Shown here: piece by piece, positions 18,090-26,240 of the stretch | Numbering within the stretch: position 1 is the stretch's first letter | How the letters are laid out: each line of letters starts with the position of its first letter | Source: Marinomonas rhizomae | Lineage (GTDB): Bacteria > Pseudomonadota > Gammaproteobacteria > Pseudomonadales > Marinomonadaceae | Reading direction: 5' to 3' | Assembly: GCF_024397855.1 (NCBI RefSeq) | Contig: NZ_CP073343.1 | Location: 2,108,001 to 2,172,000 of the forward strand | Length of the DNA: 64,000 nucleotides | Made by a program: the position numbers and the translations under genes | Notes under the pieces: model-generated | What the model was told of the DNA's origin: nothing | The model's database searches: none | Seen by the model: only the letters and a program-made list of their open reading frames with translations

Positions 18090-18488
18090 TTAGGAAGCAA
18101 CCAAATGGTCTACAATAGGTTTGCCTTCCTTGGTGGTTGAAGTGACAGTCATTTTTGCGCTAAGTATCAATTGGTCATTGTCAGTACGGTGCACTTTCTG
18201 AAGAAAGTTAAGCTTGAGTTTAGATACGCGCTCTATTGATGACTGGATATAAAATGCATCACCACTGTGCATAGATTGTATGTAGTCTAGTTCAGCCTTA
18301 ATCAAGACAAGGTAAATCCCTTGCGCCGTAATTTCAGCAAAGTCTAATCCTCTTGATTTTATAAATTGATGCCTAGCGTGCTCTAGATAATTCTGATAAA
18401 CAGCATTGTTAACAATTCCTTGTATATCACACTCGTAATCGCGGACCTCAAAATAAACGCGATCTTTTTGATTCAAGTTGTCCTGCAT
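18090..18488 (-). CDS. Hot-dog-fold acyl-CoA thioesterase (YbgC/4HBT family)
   Basis: The 132 residues fit the 4-hydroxybenzoyl-CoA thioesterase family. VRDYECDIQGIVNNAVYQNYLEHAR (about 16-40) corresponds to the conserved stretch holding the catalytic Asp and the helix of the hot-dog fold. AELDYIQSMHSGD is the expected central segment. YbgC in related genomes is the first gene of the tol operon. This tol operon lacks it, and this gene, 9 kb away, could be a relocated equivalent or a different thioesterase. Confidence 0.8.
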   Translation of the reverse strand: MQDNLNQKDRVYFEVRDYECDIQGIVNNAVYQNYLEHARHQFIKSRGLDFAEITAQGIYLVLIKAELDYIQSMHSGDAFYIQSSIERVSKLKLNFLQKVHRTDNDQLILSAKMTVTSTTKEGKPIVDHLVAS

Positions 18489-18511
18489 TGTTTTGCCTTA
18501 AACGTCGTTAT

Positions 18512-19540
18512 TTATTCATGGTGGGCAATTTGATTTTTGCCGGACCGTTTTGCATACATCAGATAATGCTGTGAACGTTGCACTAGTTCATTAGGACTTT
18601 CATCTCCGAACAAGGTTGCAACGCCTATGGATACCGTGACTTGACGCAATAAAACCTTGGTGTTTTTATAGCGAATTTTTTGGATGGACACTTCATTCCG
18701 AATAGATTCTGCAAGTTGAGAGGCGACACTCAGCTCTGTTTCACTTAGTAACATAGCGAATCGGCCACCATTTAAACGTGCAATAAATCCGTTATCCGGC
18801 AATAGGCTCACCAATAGTTTTGCAATGTATCGAATAAGTGATGTGCCAGCTTTGTTGCCATACTCTTGATTAATTTGACCAAGATTATCAATGTCTATTA
18901 GCAATAATGTTAAGTCATCTTCTGCATAGGGCATCATTGAAAATAATGACCGCTCAAACCCCTTTTCATTAGCTAATAATGTCATGGGGTCAAGTTCAGT
19001 ATTTTTCTTTGCGTCTAATAATTCTGAACGTAGCGTCGCTAACTCTTCTTGAGCAGAGTGTAAAGCACTACTGAACGAATCAATTGCTTGGCTAGCTTTA
19101 AACGCTCCTTTTTCTAGAAGCTGAGCTATTTGTTCAACTTGAGATGCTTCTTTGGCATTCGCTAACGCTGCTTTTGTCGTACGTAGCGTGTTGTTAAACG
19201 TTTCTAGATCACTAGAGATATTTGTGGTTCCAGATTCTAATTTAGTGGTTAGGTCTTTCAATATAGGCCCTTGGTGATGAGCATATTGAATATCTTCTGT
19301 TACTAAGAATTCGTTAAATAGTTCTTGTGAAACAAAAGCAGGTAAGCCACCGAATCGGCGCAAAGCACGATCTACAACCTGATTAAATTTGGGGTTTCTA
19401 TTAGAAGCATATTCGTACCATATCCCATAGTTATAGGGAGTTGGTGGAATATCCAGCTTTACCATAAGAGGTATAGCTGATCGCATTAGCTGGTTAGCCT
19501 GCTTAATATTATGTTGGAACATCGGAACCTCTGTTGCCAT
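18512..19540 (-). CDS. GGDEF-domain protein with degenerate active site
   Basis: The 342-residue protein has an N-terminal all-alpha sensor or interaction domain (about 1-150, starting with MFQHNIKQANQLMRSAIPLM). A C-terminal GGDEF fold follows (about 178-340), with DPMTLLANEKGFERSLF at its start and SIGVATL near its end. The active-site loop reads LNGGRFAML instead of GG(D/E)EF, so the catalytic acid is replaced by Arg and cyclase activity is unlikely. It may bind c-di-GMP or GTP, or act through protein contacts. The start is supported by a GGAGG ribosome site. Confidence 0.85.
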   Translation of the reverse strand: MATEVPMFQHNIKQANQLMRSAIPLMVKLDIPPTPYNYGIWYEYASNRNPKFNQVVDRALRRFGGLPAFVSQELFNEFLVTEDIQYAHHQGPILKDLTTKLESGTTNISSDLETFNNTLRTTKAALANAKEASQVEQIAQLLEKGAFKASQAIDSFSSALHSAQEELATLRSELLDAKKNTELDPMTLLANEKGFERSLFSMMPYAEDDLTLLLIDIDNLGQINQEYGNKAGTSLIRYIAKLLVSLLPDNGFIARLNGGRFAMLLSETELSVASQLAESIRNEVSIQKIRYKNTKVLLRQVTVSIGVATLFGDESPNELVQRSQHYLMYAKRSGKNQIAHHE

Positions 19541-19700
19541 GATTTACCTCCAAGACGTCCCATTTCGTTGGCGATAACTTATGTTTATAAAAGAGCGCGA
19601 AAACTCGGTAACATTACGGCTTCGATATTGTAACGGCTTTGTCATGTTTTCGTATTCTTGAAAACACGAATATAGTAATTCTAAAAAAGAATAATAGCCA

Positions 19701-20045
19701 TTAACCACCAGTAAATTTACTAGAAAAACCTTCTTTTTCAAGTAACTCTTTCACTTTCTGTCGATTGTCCCCTTGCACTTCGATGAGTCCATCTTTCACT
19801 GCGCCACCAGTGCCACACTGGGTTTTTAGTTTTTTTCCTAACTCTTTGAGCGCCGCTTCCATTAGAGGGAGGCCGCTAATAACAGTAACCCCTTTGCCTT
19901 TTCGTCCTTTTGTTTCCAGCGCAATTAACACTTTACCACTACCAACGGGGTCTTCTTTTTTACACTGGCACTCAGAAGTTGGCTGCTCACAGCCTGGGCA
20001 GAGGCGACCCTGATCTGTTGAATAGACTAAATTTCGATTTTTCAT
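19701..20045 (-). CDS. yciH: SUI1/eIF1-like translation factor YciH
   Basis: This is a small protein (114 residues) of the SUI1 family, proposed to influence start-codon fidelity on the 30S subunit. It has an N-terminal zinc-ribbon-like CPGCEQPTSECQC (about 16-28), an ETKGRKGKGVTVISGL loop and the TQCGTGGAVKDGLIEVQG core with the final GDNRQKV helix typical of YciH. Bacterial function is not fully defined. Confidence 0.92.
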   Translation of the reverse strand: MKNRNLVYSTDQGRLCPGCEQPTSECQCKKEDPVGSGKVLIALETKGRKGKGVTVISGLPLMEAALKELGKKLKTQCGTGGAVKDGLIEVQGDNRQKVKELLEKEGFSSKFTGG

Positions 20046-20191
20046 GGATTTTTACAACCTTTAACATCCTTTCATGCTTAGCATTTTATTATCTCAATAA
20101 AAGCGAATCAGATATAAATTGCAATATTCAGCATTTAACTTAAATCTGCGCTAAGCTGATAATAATACCAGTTTTAGAAAGCGTGTTGGAT

Positions 20192-20734
20192 ATGAAAACA
20201 TTAGTAAAAATTCGACAAGCCACAGAAGCCGACCTAAGAAATATATTGCTGTTTGAGTTCCGCAATAGGGGGTGGTTTTCTCAGTTTTTACCCAACCAAG
20301 CATTACAACAGCAAACGGAAATGTATTTCAGACGTTTGCTTCGAAGTAACTTGAAGCATTTGCAATATCTAGTGTACTTACCAAATGATGTGCTGATTGG
20401 TCGCTTTAATGGGCAAATATTGGATGAAAAATCAGTAGAGGTATCTTACCGTATTGCCAAGAACTTCACGAACCAAGGTATTGCCAAACATGTGCTGAAA
20501 CATATACTTATCGTTTGGGCAAGTTCTGGAATTACCGAGGTGTTTGCGACAGTTGCAGATCACAATAAAGCCTCAATTAAAGTGCTTCTGTCATGCGGCT
20601 TTGAAATTAAAGAAGTGCAAAAAAACGCAATTAATTTAAACCCAGAAATTCACGACAGCTTAGTCTTCCGTTGGTCGATAGCAGAAGACTTGCCGCTAAT
20701 TACTACTAAGTTCGATAGCCTTCCAGTTTGTTAA
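20192..20734 (+). CDS. GNAT-family N-acetyltransferase
   Basis: A 180-residue protein starting at the ATG at 20192 (MKTLVKIRQATEADLRNI); an in-frame GTG nine bases upstream is an alternative. It shows the GNAT pattern: the initial strand and helix, VEVSYRIAKNFTNQGIAKHVLKHIL as the acetyl-CoA-binding strand and loop (degenerate QGIAKH for the usual R/Q-x-x-G-x-G/A), and NKASIKVLLSCGFE as the closing helix and strand, like the RimJ subgroup. The substrate is unknown. Its 3' end overlaps the convergent truC gene by 29 bp. Confidence 0.8.
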   Translation: MKTLVKIRQATEADLRNILLFEFRNRGWFSQFLPNQALQQQTEMYFRRLLRSNLKHLQYLVYLPNDVLIGRFNGQILDEKSVEVSYRIAKNFTNQGIAKHVLKHILIVWASSGITEVFATVADHNKASIKVLLSCGFEIKEVQKNAINLNPEIHDSLVFRWSIAEDLPLITTKFDSLPVC

Positions 20735-21431
20735 GGATATTGACTATTTTGTCACTAAAACCTGCTGACAGGCTCATGGGCAGGTTTGTAATTGGGTGGG
20801 TGAACTCGAGGCTTGATGCGTGGAGCATCAATCTAAAGTCATCTTCCCAAATCTCTTTGGCCACTTTATTAATATGGCGACAACCATAGCAAGAGTCGCC
20901 AACAAGAGGGCTCAAATGGTGTTTGAAATGTCGACGTATTTGATGTTTCCGACCTTGCTTTGGCGTCACTTCGAGCCAGCTTAGACGCATACTGTCATAA
21001 CGGCTTACCGGAACCGGCAGCTGAAACTGTTTTAATCTAACAAAACTTGTCTCAGCGTCTCTTTCTGTGCCTTCAATTTTAAAGCGAGAGCGACCTTTTT
21101 GTTCATTCAGCTTAGCTAATGGGTAATCAATAACGCCTGCATCATCACAATAACCACGAACCAAGCAATGATAGGTTTTTTGAGTCTTAGTCTCAGAAAA
21201 CTGAGTGGCAAGGTGCCTTGCAACTTCAGGTGTAAATGCCATAACCAAAACACCAGATGTGCCTCGATCAAGACGGTGCACAGGGAAAACCCATTGTCCT
21301 GTTTGATCTCTTAGCCTCTGAACAACGGCGTCTTCTTCATCTTTGGCTAAATGTGTGCGATGGACAAGTAAACCAGCAGGCTTATTGACAGCAACTAGGT
21401 ATTCATCTTGATATAAAATCTCTAACGTCAT
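20706..21431 (-). CDS. truC: tRNA pseudouridine(65) synthase TruC
   Basis: This is an RluA-family pseudouridine synthase. The 241 residues lack the N-terminal S4 domain, as in TruC, and open directly with LEILYQDEYLVAVNKPAGLLVHR. The catalytic motif FPVHRLDRGTSGVL carries the nucleophilic Asp at about 55. LEVTPKQGRKHQIRRHF is the expected downstream block. The 5' end overlaps the dehydrogenase gene by 4 bp. Assignment to TruC over other RluA members rests on size and motif wording. Confidence 0.88.
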   Translation of the reverse strand: MTLEILYQDEYLVAVNKPAGLLVHRTHLAKDEEDAVVQRLRDQTGQWVFPVHRLDRGTSGVLVMAFTPEVARHLATQFSETKTQKTYHCLVRGYCDDAGVIDYPLAKLNEQKGRSRFKIEGTERDAETSFVRLKQFQLPVPVSRYDSMRLSWLEVTPKQGRKHQIRRHFKHHLSPLVGDSCYGCRHINKVAKEIWEDDFRLMLHASSLEFTHPITNLPMSLSAGFSDKIVNILNKLEGYRT

Positions 21432-22366
21432 TCTGGCTTTTCTATAAAAGAGGTTATTTTTTCCATCGCCATGTCGACTAACGTTTGCATGGCTTCATCA
21501 CTGGCCCAAGCAATGTGAGGCGTCAATAAAAAATTGGGTTTTTTAGAGAGCTCTTGAAGTGGATGGTCTAGCGGCATAGGTTCTTGACTTGATACATCGA
21601 AAGCAGCACCAGCGATGCTATTATGTTGAAACGCTCGAACTAATGCATACTCATCAACAATGCCACCTCGGCTAATATTGAGTAATAAACAGCTTGGTTT
21701 CATTAATAAAAATTCAGCATCGCCAATCAAATCTTTTGTGTCTACCGTTAATGGGCAATTGATGCTGATGACATCGGCCGCTGTTAACGCTTCTTCAAAA
21801 TTAATATAACCCGCTCGAGTACTTTTTGCTCCTTTTCTGTCAGCAAAGATCACATGCATTCCAAAAGCTAGAGCAATGGCGGCGACCTTTTTACCTAAGG
21901 TCCCGCCACCGATAATGGCCATTGTGGAGCCTGATAAATCCTTAATAGGGTAGTCAAGAAAACAAAAAAATTCCGAGGTAGACCATCTTCCAACCTTTAC
22001 GTCATCTAAATACGATGTGAGATTTCTTCTGAGTGTTAGAAGCATGGCAAAAGTATGTTCAGGTACACTGATTGTAGAATAATCGGAGACATTTTGAACG
22101 ATGATGTGTTTGTTTTTGCAAGCCTCCAAATCTACATTGTTGGTGCCAGTTGCCATGACTTGTATCAGTTTTAAATTGGCCGCACCATTAATGGCGTCAG
22201 CATCCACTATAGACTTATTAGTGAGGACAATAGCGGCGTCTTTTATACGTTCGGCTACCTGTTCAAGAGAAGAGTTCTCGTATTCAACAACCTCTTTGAT
22301 ATGTGTTGGTAGTTGAATGTTTATTTGCTTTGGAAATGAGCCTCTGTCTAAAAAAACCGCCTTCAT
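21428..22366 (-). CDS. D-isomer-specific 2-hydroxyacid dehydrogenase
   Basis: An NAD(P)-dependent dehydrogenase of 312 residues, probably acting on hydroxypyruvate or glyoxylate. The Rossmann motif is IIGGGTLGKKVA (about 149-160), and the catalytic set includes the Arg in NISRGGIVDE, the Glu in SSQEPMPLDHPL and the His in LTPHIAWAS. YSTISVPEHTFAMLL is the characteristic inter-domain segment. Translationally coupled to truC (4-bp overlap) and close to tesA on the same strand. Confidence 0.88.
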   Translation of the reverse strand: MKAVFLDRGSFPKQINIQLPTHIKEVVEYENSSLEQVAERIKDAAIVLTNKSIVDADAINGAANLKLIQVMATGTNNVDLEACKNKHIIVQNVSDYSTISVPEHTFAMLLTLRRNLTSYLDDVKVGRWSTSEFFCFLDYPIKDLSGSTMAIIGGGTLGKKVAAIALAFGMHVIFADRKGAKSTRAGYINFEEALTAADVISINCPLTVDTKDLIGDAEFLLMKPSCLLLNISRGGIVDEYALVRAFQHNSIAGAAFDVSSQEPMPLDHPLQELSKKPNFLLTPHIAWASDEAMQTLVDMAMEKITSFIEKPE

Positions 22367-22384
22367 TTAACTTTCCTTATTTTT

Positions 22385-23014
22385 TTACTTCGTGTTATCT
22401 AATAATGGTAGCAAATATGGGAGTATATTTTGCAGTACGATAGGTTGGCCTGTTTTATTTGGATGTAAGCCATCGTTCTGCATCAGATCTTTGTTTAACG
22501 CTACATTTTCAAGCATAAAGGGTAGGTAAGCGATATTGTACTTAGTGGCAATATCCTTGTACAAATTAAAGAACATTTGCGTATAGCGCTTGCCATAGTT
22601 TTGCGGGATCTGGTTGCCAACCAATAATACTGTGGCATTCACATCGTGAGCTTGCTCAACCATTTTTTCTAAATTCATTGTGGTCTGAGTAAGAGGGTAA
22701 CCACGTAAAGCATCATTAGCACCGAGTTCTAAAATGACCCAATTGGGCTTGTGGGTGGCTAATAGATCATTGAAGCGAGACAAACCACCTTGTGTTGTTT
22801 CGCCGCTAACACTGGCATTTACAACGTTTATTTCTGGATGTGATTGAGAAAGTTGATTTTCGAGTAAACTAACCCAGCCATCTTGTTGTCTTAAGTTATA
22901 TGCCGCGCTGAGGCTGTCTCCCATGACAAGTAAAGTAGAAGCCGATGCAAACGAACTAATAAATAGTAGTGTGATTATTGTACATAGTTGCCTTAATTGC
23001 TTTTTTAAAAACAT
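22385..23014 (-). CDS. tesA: Multifunctional acyl-CoA thioesterase/lysophospholipase TesA
   Basis: This is a periplasmic SGNH hydrolase (209 residues). A signal peptide ends after SFASA (about 26). The catalytic Ser is in MGDSLSAAYN (about 33). The oxyanion Gly and Asn are in VSGETTQGG and LELGANDALRG, and the Asp/His pair is in NDGLHPN near the C-terminus. It diverges from ybbA-ybbP with only 26 bp between starts, the same arrangement as in E. coli, so they probably share a promoter region. Confidence 0.93.
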   Translation of the reverse strand: MFLKKQLRQLCTIITLLFISSFASASTLLVMGDSLSAAYNLRQQDGWVSLLENQLSQSHPEINVVNASVSGETTQGGLSRFNDLLATHKPNWVILELGANDALRGYPLTQTTMNLEKMVEQAHDVNATVLLVGNQIPQNYGKRYTQMFFNLYKDIATKYNIAYLPFMLENVALNKDLMQNDGLHPNKTGQPIVLQNILPYLLPLLDNTK

Positions 23015-23040
23015 ACCAAACCTTTTTAGAGTGAATCACT

Positions 23041-23724
23041 ATGGCTAGAAACACCGCGATTAAAGTATCTAATTTAACTCATACCGTGACATCGAATACA
23101 GGGAATTTAACCATATTGAAAGGAATTAATATGGAAATCAAGGAAAGCGAGTCGGTTGCTATCGTTGGTTCATCTGGTTCAGGTAAGTCCACGTTATTGG
23201 GTCTATTAGCTGGTTTGGATGTCAATACGTCTGGCGATATTTTCTTGTACGAGCAAGAGTTTTCTAGCCAATCTGAAGAGCAAAGGGCATTAGCTCGTGG
23301 CCAATATGTGGGTTTTGTTTTCCAATCTTTTCATCTTTTGCCAAGTCTTCAAGCCATCGAAAACGTTATGTTACCGGCTGAATTAAAAGGTGATAAAGAT
23401 GCACGTAATAAAGCGGAAGCATTACTTGAAAAAGTAGGGCTGTCGCACCGCTTGACCCATTATCCAAATCAGCTATCAGGTGGTGAACAGCAACGTGTTG
23501 CCATTGCACGTGCCTTTGCATCGAACCCCAAAATACTTTTCGCTGACGAGCCGACAGGTAATCTTGATGAAGAAAATGGTAAATTGATTATTAAATTGCT
23601 ATTTGATCTTAACCAATCTCAAGGCACGACATTGGTAATGGTGACGCATGATAATGAACTTGCCAAACTATGCGACCGTCAATTGGTCATGTCTGCCGGT
23701 CAGCTAACGGAAAAATCCTTATGA
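23041..23724 (+). CDS. ybbA: ABC transporter ATP-binding protein YbbA
   Basis: The ATPase subunit (227 residues) of a MacB/LolD-like exporter. Walker A is GSSGSGKST (about 44-52), Q-loop [11 protein letters not shown], signature [14 protein letters not shown] (about 144-157), Walker [14 protein letters not shown] and H-loop MVTHD. The stop overlaps the ybbP start (ATGA), indicating a coupled transporter. The substrate is unknown; the neighbouring TesA suggests a lipid-related role, which is inference. Confidence 0.92.
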   Translation: MARNTAIKVSNLTHTVTSNTGNLTILKGINMEIKESESVAIVGSSGSGKSTLLGLLAGLDVNTSGDIFLYEQEFSSQSEEQRALARGQYVGFVFQSFHLLPSLQAIENVMLPAELKGDKDARNKAEALLEKVGLSHRLTHYPNQLSGGEQQRVAIARAFASNPKILFADEPTGNLDEENGKLIIKLLFDLNQSQGTTLVMVTHDNELAKLCDRQLVMSAGQLTEKSL

Positions 23725-26180
23725 GTTTTGCCTTTCGCTTAATGTTTCGAGACATTCGTAGTGGTGACTTAATCACGCTTCTATTGGCTTTGGTTATTTC
23801 AGTAAGCACAGTCACATCGATAGGCCTGTTTATTGATCGCTTACAATTATCCTTTGAGCAGGAATCCGCGAATTTATTAGCCGCTGATCGCTTAATTCGT
23901 TCAGATGACGTGATTCCTGAGTCTTGGGAAGCCAAAGCTAATGAGCTTTCTTTGCAAACCGCACAAAGAACGTCTTTCACAACGATGATGTTTGCAGGCG
24001 ATTCACTTCAGCTGTCTCAATTAAGTGCAGTTACGGACGAATATCCATTGAAAGGGGCTTATCTGGTTGATGACGTTTTGTTCGGTACCGGAAAGCGTTC
24101 CACTGACACGCCTAAGCAAGGGGAAATCTGGGTATCGTCCCAGTTGGCCAGTTTACTCAAACTTAAGCTTGGCGATCAGGTGGAAGTGGGCGACGCCTCT
24201 CTTAAAGTTAGCCAATATTTAGTCCGAGATCCAGGATCAACTACCTCTGCGTTTGCCATTTCACCTCGTGCCGTGATGAATATGGCCGATCTTGCTGCGA
24301 CAAACGTCATCATACCTGGTAGTCGAGTGCGTTACTCACTATTGTTTGCAGGTAACAAAGCATCTCTTGATGAGTATGAAGAATGGATAACGCCACAATT
24401 GGATGAGGGGCAACGCTGGCAAACACCAACGCAACGAGGAGAGCGTATAGGCGATACCATTGGCCGTGCAGAGTCTTTTTTGCTGTTGGCTGGTACTTTA
24501 GCTGTGGTCATGTCTGGTGTTGCCATGGCGCTGGCCTCCGCTCGGTTTGTAAAGCGTCATTTGATGCAAGTTGCTATTTTAAAAACCATTGGTGCAACGC
24601 CTAAGTTATTAGGGAAATTATTCTTCCTACAGTTGTCCATACTATTTATTGTGGGCGCTGCTATAGGCTTGGCAATCGGCTGGGGGTTGCAAGAAATCAT
24701 CGCCTCTTTGCTGTCTGGTCTAATGTCGACGACTTTACCAGAGCCATCTGTTAGTCGTTTGTGGTTAGGGGCAGCCACTGGCCTAATTTCTATGGTGGTT
24801 TTTTGTCTGCCTTTGATGTCGCGCCTTATCAAAATATCACCACTTTCAGTGCTTCAACCTAATGCCAAAGTTGAGCTCAATGGTGTGGCGATTTATGTAA
24901 TCGGCTTTATTGGTATGTTTGCTTTGATGTGCTTGTATACCAATGGCTTTTTGCTTCCAAGTATTATGACGGCGGCCATTTTAGGGATCGCGCTGTTTGT
25001 CGCCGCTATTGGGTGGGTTGCCTTTAAATTGGGGCGTTCATTAACATCTGGAGCAACCAGTGGTTGGCAGATAGGTCTTGCTTCCTTATACAGAAGATTG
25101 ATCCCTAACTTATTTCAACTTTTGGTCTTCACCTTAATTATTATGCTGACTTTGATCTTGATTGGGGTGAAATCGAGCTTGATTGCTGACTGGCAACAGC
25201 AACTTCCAGAAGATGCGCCTAATCATTATTTGTTCAATGTGCAAGCAAACCAAATTGATCAGATAAATAGTGATACCACTCAATTGGGCCTCAAAAAATC
25301 CGACTGGTATCCAATGGTGCGAGGTCGCGTTACCGCAGTGAATAACACGACAATTCAGTCCCTTTATCCTGAAGGTAGAGGTGAGCCAGAGCTCTATGAG
25401 CGAGAGTTAAATCTCACTTGGTCAGACACACTAGGGAAAGGCAATGAACTTATTGAAGGTGATTTTTCCGCTGAAGGTCTTTCTGTTGAGCAGGAAGCAG
25501 CGAAAGAAGCCAATCTAGAAATAGGCGATGAGCTAACCATTAATATTGGTGGCAACATTGTGACTTTGCCAATTACCTCTGTTCGTACTGTGGACTGGGG
25601 CTCAATGCAGCCTAATTTTTATCTAATTTTACCTAAAAGTGCTTTGGAAGATTACCCAGCCAACTTTGTGAGTAGCTTGTTTGTTAGTGATACTGAGGCG
25701 CAAGACTTTTATCGATCCATGGCGAAGTTTCCTACCGTGTCGATTTTGAATGTAGGCGATATCTTGAAACAAATTCAAACCATCATAGGGCAGTTGTCTC
25801 AGGCAATTCAGTTGGTGTTGTTTTGTATTCTGAGTGCCGGCGCTTTGGTGTTGTTGGCCAGCGTACGCTCGACATTAGAAGAGCGTTTAGAGGAAGGGGC
25901 TTTATTGCGAGTGCTAGGAGCACGAGGAGCGTTAGTGCGACAGGCTTTATTAGTTGAATTTGGCGCCCTTGGATTCTTTGCTGGTCTGATTGCTGCCATA
26001 GGCGCTGAAACCTGCTTGTTAGGCTTGCAGGTGTTTGTTTTTAATGCTGAAGCGAGTTTCCATCCTTTATTGTGGGTGTTGGGGCCGACGATTGGCGTGG
26101 TTGTCATTTCAACCATTGGTATATTTGCCAGTAGGACTGTGCTAAAAGTGCCGCCCATGCTTTTACTGCGTGGGTTATAA
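23721..26180 (+). CDS. ybbP: ABC transporter permease YbbP (FtsX-like)
   Basis: I start at the ATG at 23721 ([16 protein letters not shown]), which overlaps the ybbA stop; an in-frame ATG 51 bases upstream lies inside ybbA. The 819-residue protein has a membrane helix near the N-terminus, a large periplasmic domain, then FtsX-type helix clusters at about 260-420 and again at about 690-815, plus a middle helix pair near 400-500. Motifs such as LMQVAILKTIGATPK and LLRVLGARGALVRQ are FtsX coupling loops. Length and topology match E. coli YbbP (804 residues). Confidence 0.93.
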   Translation: MSFAFRLMFRDIRSGDLITLLLALVISVSTVTSIGLFIDRLQLSFEQESANLLAADRLIRSDDVIPESWEAKANELSLQTAQRTSFTTMMFAGDSLQLSQLSAVTDEYPLKGAYLVDDVLFGTGKRSTDTPKQGEIWVSSQLASLLKLKLGDQVEVGDASLKVSQYLVRDPGSTTSAFAISPRAVMNMADLAATNVIIPGSRVRYSLLFAGNKASLDEYEEWITPQLDEGQRWQTPTQRGERIGDTIGRAESFLLLAGTLAVVMSGVAMALASARFVKRHLMQVAILKTIGATPKLLGKLFFLQLSILFIVGAAIGLAIGWGLQEIIASLLSGLMSTTLPEPSVSRLWLGAATGLISMVVFCLPLMSRLIKISPLSVLQPNAKVELNGVAIYVIGFIGMFALMCLYTNGFLLPSIMTAAILGIALFVAAIGWVAFKLGRSLTSGATSGWQIGLASLYRRLIPNLFQLLVFTLIIMLTLILIGVKSSLIADWQQQLPEDAPNHYLFNVQANQIDQINSDTTQLGLKKSDWYPMVRGRVTAVNNTTIQSLYPEGRGEPELYERELNLTWSDTLGKGNELIEGDFSAEGLSVEQEAAKEANLEIGDELTINIGGNIVTLPITSVRTVDWGSMQPNFYLILPKSALEDYPANFVSSLFVSDTEAQDFYRSMAKFPTVSILNVGDILKQIQTIIGQLSQAIQLVLFCILSAGALVLLASVRSTLEERLEEGALLRVLGARGALVRQALLVEFGALGFFAGLIAAIGAETCLLGLQVFVFNAEASFHPLLWVLGPTIGVVVISTIGIFASRTVLKVPPMLLLRGL

Positions 26181-26182
26181 TT

Positions 26183-26205
26183 AAAAACGTATCCTATGCG
26201 TTTTT
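26183..26205 (+). terminator. Intrinsic terminator after ybbP
   Basis: AAAAACGTAT and TATGCGTTTTT pair with one G-T wobble, leaving a very short loop and a T-rich end just 2 bases after the ybbP stop. It separates ybbP from polB. Confidence 0.65.
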
Positions 26206-26240
26206 GGATTATGTGCTTTTTAATATACTGGGCTGTTTAG

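Noticed and set aside
26181..26240. LexA box upstream of polB
   Set aside because: A CTGT half-site is present, but no ACAG half at the right spacing.
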